From positions 1 through 64,000 of the forward strand of contig NZ_JACJJL010000001.1 in NCBI RefSeq assembly GCF_016899955.1: a stretch of 64,000 nucleotides of DNA. The letters are read 5' to 3'. Positions 61,299 to 64,000 of this stretch are shown one piece after another (within the stretch, counting starts at the first letter, position 1; each line of letters begins with the position of its first letter). The position numbers and the translations under genes are program-made. The stretch comes from Marseilla massiliensis. GTDB lineage: Bacteria; Bacteroidota; Bacteroidia; Bacteroidales; Bacteroidaceae. The notes under the pieces were generated by a model, which saw nothing but the letters and a program-made list of their open reading frames with translations, was not told the DNA's origin and did not search any database.

Positions 61299-61451
61299 GC
61301 TGTTTGTTTTTGCTACCGAATCCAATGAAGCGGTAGTTTTCTTGTTTCTGTACTTGCCAATGAGATTTCTGCTCAAGTCAATGGCCTCGATTAAAGTCAC
61401 GGTCACTACTAAAACTTTGTAACCTGTCCTTAAAATGTTCCTGATTTCCAT
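61284..61451 (-). CDS. Small hypothetical protein with hydrophobic segment
   Basis: 55 aa from MEIRNILRTGYKVLVVTVTLIEAIDLSRNLIGKYRNKK. One hydrophobic helix about 10-27. The leader AACAACAAAATC before the ATG matches the other genes of this region. Function unknown. Confidence 0.4.
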   Translation of the reverse strand: MEIRNILRTGYKVLVVTVTLIEAIDLSRNLIGKYRNKKTTASLDSVAKTNSVESA

Positions 61452-61534
61452 GATTTTGTTGTTTAAAATGATTAATAATGTTGTTTTCCTAATACACAAT
61501 TAAGGCTTTCAGGGGATTACAGACGGAAAAATTT

Positions 61535-61632
61535 AGAAAGGTGAAAGGGTGAAAAAGTGAAATAACGGTGAGAAGGTGAGAGGGTGAGAAGGTGAGATTA
61601 AAAAAGTAAAAAGGTAAAGTGACGGTGAGGAA
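61535..61632. repeat. Purine-rich GGTGA / GTGAAAGG repeat tract
   Basis: Irregular repeats of GGTGAAAGGGTGAAAAAG and GGTGAGAAGGTGAGAGGG type. No coding potential. Confidence 0.6.
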
Positions 61633-62628
61633 CAATGTTATTTTACAAGACGATGGAAAAGTAGTGTTCATGGATATTTCCAACGTAGTTCCTCTAGTGA
61701 GATAAGGGTATAACACTTTTTTTAACTGAGATAATCCCTTTATATAAGAAACTTGGTATTTTCAGTGAGAATTTTTGTTATTTTCAATTATTCACTAGCA
61801 ACACCCTAGGTAGAAAGTATCCACAAGCAACACAAGAAATGATGGAGAAAAAATAAAAAAGCCGAAACACCATGCTCTTCACACAATGTCCCGACCTCCG
61901 CTTTAGGTTCCACGTACTTCCAAAAATCTACACATGAGGTAAAAGCTGGTCATACGCTTCGTCACCAAGGCCTTGAACTGACAACTTTTTCTTGGTTGCC
62001 TTTTCCACAGATTCTTCATAGTGGTGCCTCTTGCCTGATTGTTGTTCAGCCCATAGATTTGTTTTTGTATCTTATTCCTACAAGCCAAACGATAATCCGA
62101 ACCAGCTGTTTTTCTTGACTGTCGGATAAGGGTGATATTGTCGTATCGTAATCCCTCATTATTAAGGCTTTGGATGTTATTTTATCTGTCGTTTTTACAT
62201 GGCTTCTGAAAGACGGTAAACCACATCATAAAACACGGCATATTGAATGTTAAAAGGTGGTCTATTGCAAGCTAAAACATGGCCTTTTATAAACTAAGCG
62301 ATAAATATTTGAAAAATCAACAAGTTACTGATATAAAAGAGCGTGAGTTATAAATGTAATAAAGAAGATATGCACAACAGGATTATCCAACGGTAAAATC
62401 TTCAAGTTTTATTCTGTAACCAAGTTCAGGCCAACACATCAAGGCTGAGAAGAAACTCTTGAATGAACATAGTAAAGAGTTAGCCAAACACCTTCGAAAG
62501 AATGAAGACATTTGGTAGTCAAGCGGATAGCTCAGATTCACGACAATAGTATTGGTAATTTGCTGCCTTGTCGTAATACTATGGGCGTGCCTTAAAGATT
62601 AAGAAATGGGCTGTAATATACTTCTTTA
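61633..62628. other. Gene-poor stretch with repeats
   Basis: Apart from the dispersed repeat copy at 62207-62321 I see no supported gene. A minus-strand frame at about 61903-62088 (GLNNNQARGTTMKNLWKRQP) and a plus-strand tail at about 62438-62515 (AEKKLLNEHSKELAKHLRKN) look like fragments of lost genes, not identifiable. Confidence 0.4.
62207..62321 (+). repeat. Dispersed repeat with about 27-bp internal period, copy 2
   Basis: GACGGTAAACCACATCA, TAAAACACGGCATATTG, AATGTTAAAAGG, ATTGCAAGCTAAAACATGGC, CTTTTATAAACTAAG, ending ATCAAC. Homologous in order and spacing to the minus strand of 55231-55349. Confidence 0.6.
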
Positions 62629-63045
62629 TCAGTTTTTACGCTTATATAGATATTTACCTTCATCTAAAATCATTACAGGATAAAACTCTTGCAAATCCAT
62701 ATTTAATGAATATCTTTCTTTCAAATAATCTAAATCCGACAACAATAAATAGTAATCCGTTTGGCAACTTGTGTTCAACTTGTTACAAAGCCTAATATCA
62801 CATACACTAAAGTCATCATCGCACATATTTTGGTACAGAAGAATATTCTCACAAATGAGTACACTTTTTGATGAATTTGCTTGCATATAATTACTAACCA
62901 TCTGTACTTCCTTAAACCGTTCTTGATATTCAAGTCCTGACATTCTTAGTCTGAGAGAGTAAGTTGTATATAATGAAAAAATCAAAGCTATACAGGCTAT
63001 TAGCCTTATCTGTTTAAAGAACTTGCATTTCATAGAAATGAACAT
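62629..63045 (-). CDS. Small membrane-anchored hypothetical protein
   Basis: 138 aa. One N-terminal TM helix (IRLIACIALIFSLYTTYSL). Then a soluble part with several cysteines (LICENILLYQNMCDDDFSVCDIRLCNKLNTSC) and YPVMILDEGKYLYKRKN at the end. It resembles the C-terminal soluble tail of larger polytopic membrane proteins of capsule loci, so it may be a fragment. About 260 bp to its right (63046-63307) holds no gene. Confidence 0.4.
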   Translation of the reverse strand: MFISMKCKFFKQIRLIACIALIFSLYTTYSLRLRMSGLEYQERFKEVQMVSNYMQANSSKSVLICENILLYQNMCDDDFSVCDIRLCNKLNTSCQTDYYLLLSDLDYLKERYSLNMDLQEFYPVMILDEGKYLYKRKN

Positions 63046-63307
63046 TAAAGGTATTAAATAGAAGAAGTTATTGATATACCTATATGTTTCAAATGAAGAA
63101 ACACGTTCTTCTTTTATATAAAAATCCGATAAAAGAATAAGAATATATTAGAAATGAGCTACTTATGAGCTTTTCTCAAAGAACGAGGTAATGACTTGGC
63201 AACGGTTACAAATTCTGCGATATGCGTTGCGTTTCTTTCTGTCAAACAACTCTTGTTATGCAAAAGTAGTACAATTTATCGAATGAAAAGAATAATAGGC
63301 GTTTTTA

Positions 63308-64000
63308 TTATTGCCTACCTTCCAATTTTCCTATCCGCATCACGATAGAGGTTTGACTTCTTCCCATTTTCTCTGCAATGTACTTTATGCTCTTTCCTTC
63401 ATGGTAAAGGGTGAGTAGGAATTTGTCAGCACTGCGTGTCCATTTCTTATTGGCATTGGGATGTTTAGCGTAACTTACTTCCGTGACCTTTTCGGGGTGT
63501 AAGAATTCGTTAACAAAAACGGACGGGAAGCGCCTGTCATAAAGAACGTATGTCTTTATTTTTGCTCTGGTAATAGCCACATAAAACAACCTACGCTCTT
63601 CACCATACGGATATTGGTCGCTTTTAGTCAGGACATAATCAAGAACAGGGTCATCACTTACCATTGAGGGAAATCCATAGGTGTCTTTGTTGCATTGGAG
63701 TATTATCACATAGTCAGCTTCAAGACCTTTGGATTTATGAACAGTTAAGAATTCAATTTTTCTGTCTCCAATTAAGTAGTAAAAGCGATTGCCCTCTTTC
63801 ACTGATTTGTACAGAAACGATAAGTAATAGTCATCAAAGGAATAACGTCCTAACAAAAAAATGGATTTGTCTGTAGGAATAGACGCTACCAATTGTCCGA
63901 TTGCGTTACAATAGTCACGCCGTTCATAAGCGCAGAATTGTAGTTCGGTTTTGGCTTGTGGATTGAATGGGTGTATATCCTTTTTTAGCTGTGCCTTATT
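63308..64000 (-). CDS. UvrD/Rep-type helicase, C-terminal part (5' end beyond window)
   Basis: The frame stays open to base 64000, so only about 231 C-terminal residues are visible. FLTVHKSKGLEADYVIIL (motif V region) and GEERRLFYVAITRAKIKTYVL (motif VI) are SF1A helicase signatures. Upstream in frame: HPFNPQAKTELQFCAYERRDYCNAI. After the helicase a Myb/HTH-like tail KKWTRSADKFLLTLYHEGKSIKYIAEKMGRSQTSIVMRIGKL is present, unusual for housekeeping UvrD and suggesting added DNA-binding specificity. Confidence 0.85.
   Translation of the reverse strand, partial: NKAQLKKDIHPFNPQAKTELQFCAYERRDYCNAIGQLVASIPTDKSIFLLGRYSFDDYYLSFLYKSVKEGNRFYYLIGDRKIEFLTVHKSKGLEADYVIILQCNKDTYGFPSMVSDDPVLDYVLTKSDQYPYGEERRLFYVAITRAKIKTYVLYDRRFPSVFVNEFLHPEKVTEVSYAKHPNANKKWTRSADKFLLTLYHEGKSIKYIAEKMGRSQTSIVMRIGKLEGRQ

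Overview
The window looks like Bacteroidales DNA, probably Prevotella or a near relative. Evidence: IS1380-family elements of the Bacteroides type, a secreted pectate lyase ending in the YDLAGRR...GIVIVNGKKV tail common in Prevotella secreted proteins, a GH95 glycosidase, DUF3871/DUF3853/VapE/MobC-type mobile genes, TAnnTTTG -7 boxes, and A-rich leaders in place of Shine-Dalgarno sites in the right-hand region. Base composition falls into zones by eye: a GC-rich chromosomal block (about 5.5-13.2 kb), a mid-GC integrative element (13.6-38.0 kb), and an AT-rich accessory region (38-64 kb).

Region 1 (1-5.0 kb): two same-orientation copies of a 1,592-bp IS1380-family element tightly flank one secreted glycosidase-like gene, a composite-transposon layout. 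Region 2 (5.0-13.1 kb): a polysaccharide-use locus showing decay. It has a truncated LtrA-like membrane gene, a propeller-TM-AraC regulator broken by one in-frame TGA, a PL1 pectate lyase that has lost much of its catalytic core in frame, a 27-codon CBM6-like remnant, and an intact GH95 enzyme.

Region 3 (13,574-38,044): a 24.5-kb integrative mobilizable element in the 3' half of a tRNA with CAT anticodon. It is bounded by 43-bp direct repeats with 31-bp arm-site-like repeats just inside. Its backbone, on the right, is a tyrosine integrase with a long leader, a conserved 414-aa protein, DUF3853, a VapE helicase, HTH proteins, MobC, a MOBP-type relaxase and an oriT-like region. Its cargo has two modules. 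Module A (14.4-22.2 kb) combines an FtsZ/tubulin-like GTPase, a DIP1984-family protein, DprA, two related DUF proteins, the RNA ligase RtcB, a WxxLS-repeat protein and an unknown. Two of its operons share a 40-bp promoter motif, and large palindromes separate it from a WYL regulator. Module B (22.7-29.2 kb) is a tightly packed WYL - DnaQ exonuclease - DUF262/DUF1524 - DUF262 - metallophosphoesterase operon that resembles a defence system. Module A is the best candidate for a little-described system (RNA repair plus a cytoskeletal GTPase); its rtcB carries an in-frame amber codon and its last gene is frameshifted.

Region 4 (38.1-54.1 kb): a defence island with two DUF4143 ATPases, an AbiJ-like protein, an MqsR toxin with an MqsA-Panacea antitoxin, and a five-gene operon (AlbA_2 ATP-binding protein, PLD-SNF2 helicase, Eco57I-type methylase, HEPN-like protein, unknown). 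Region 5 (54.2-64 kb): a phage/ICE-like module with an SSAP (Sak/DUF1071), a PD-(D/E)XK nuclease, DUF3871, a peptidase and small proteins, then a repeat-bearing gene-poor stretch and a UvrD-type helicase running off the right edge.
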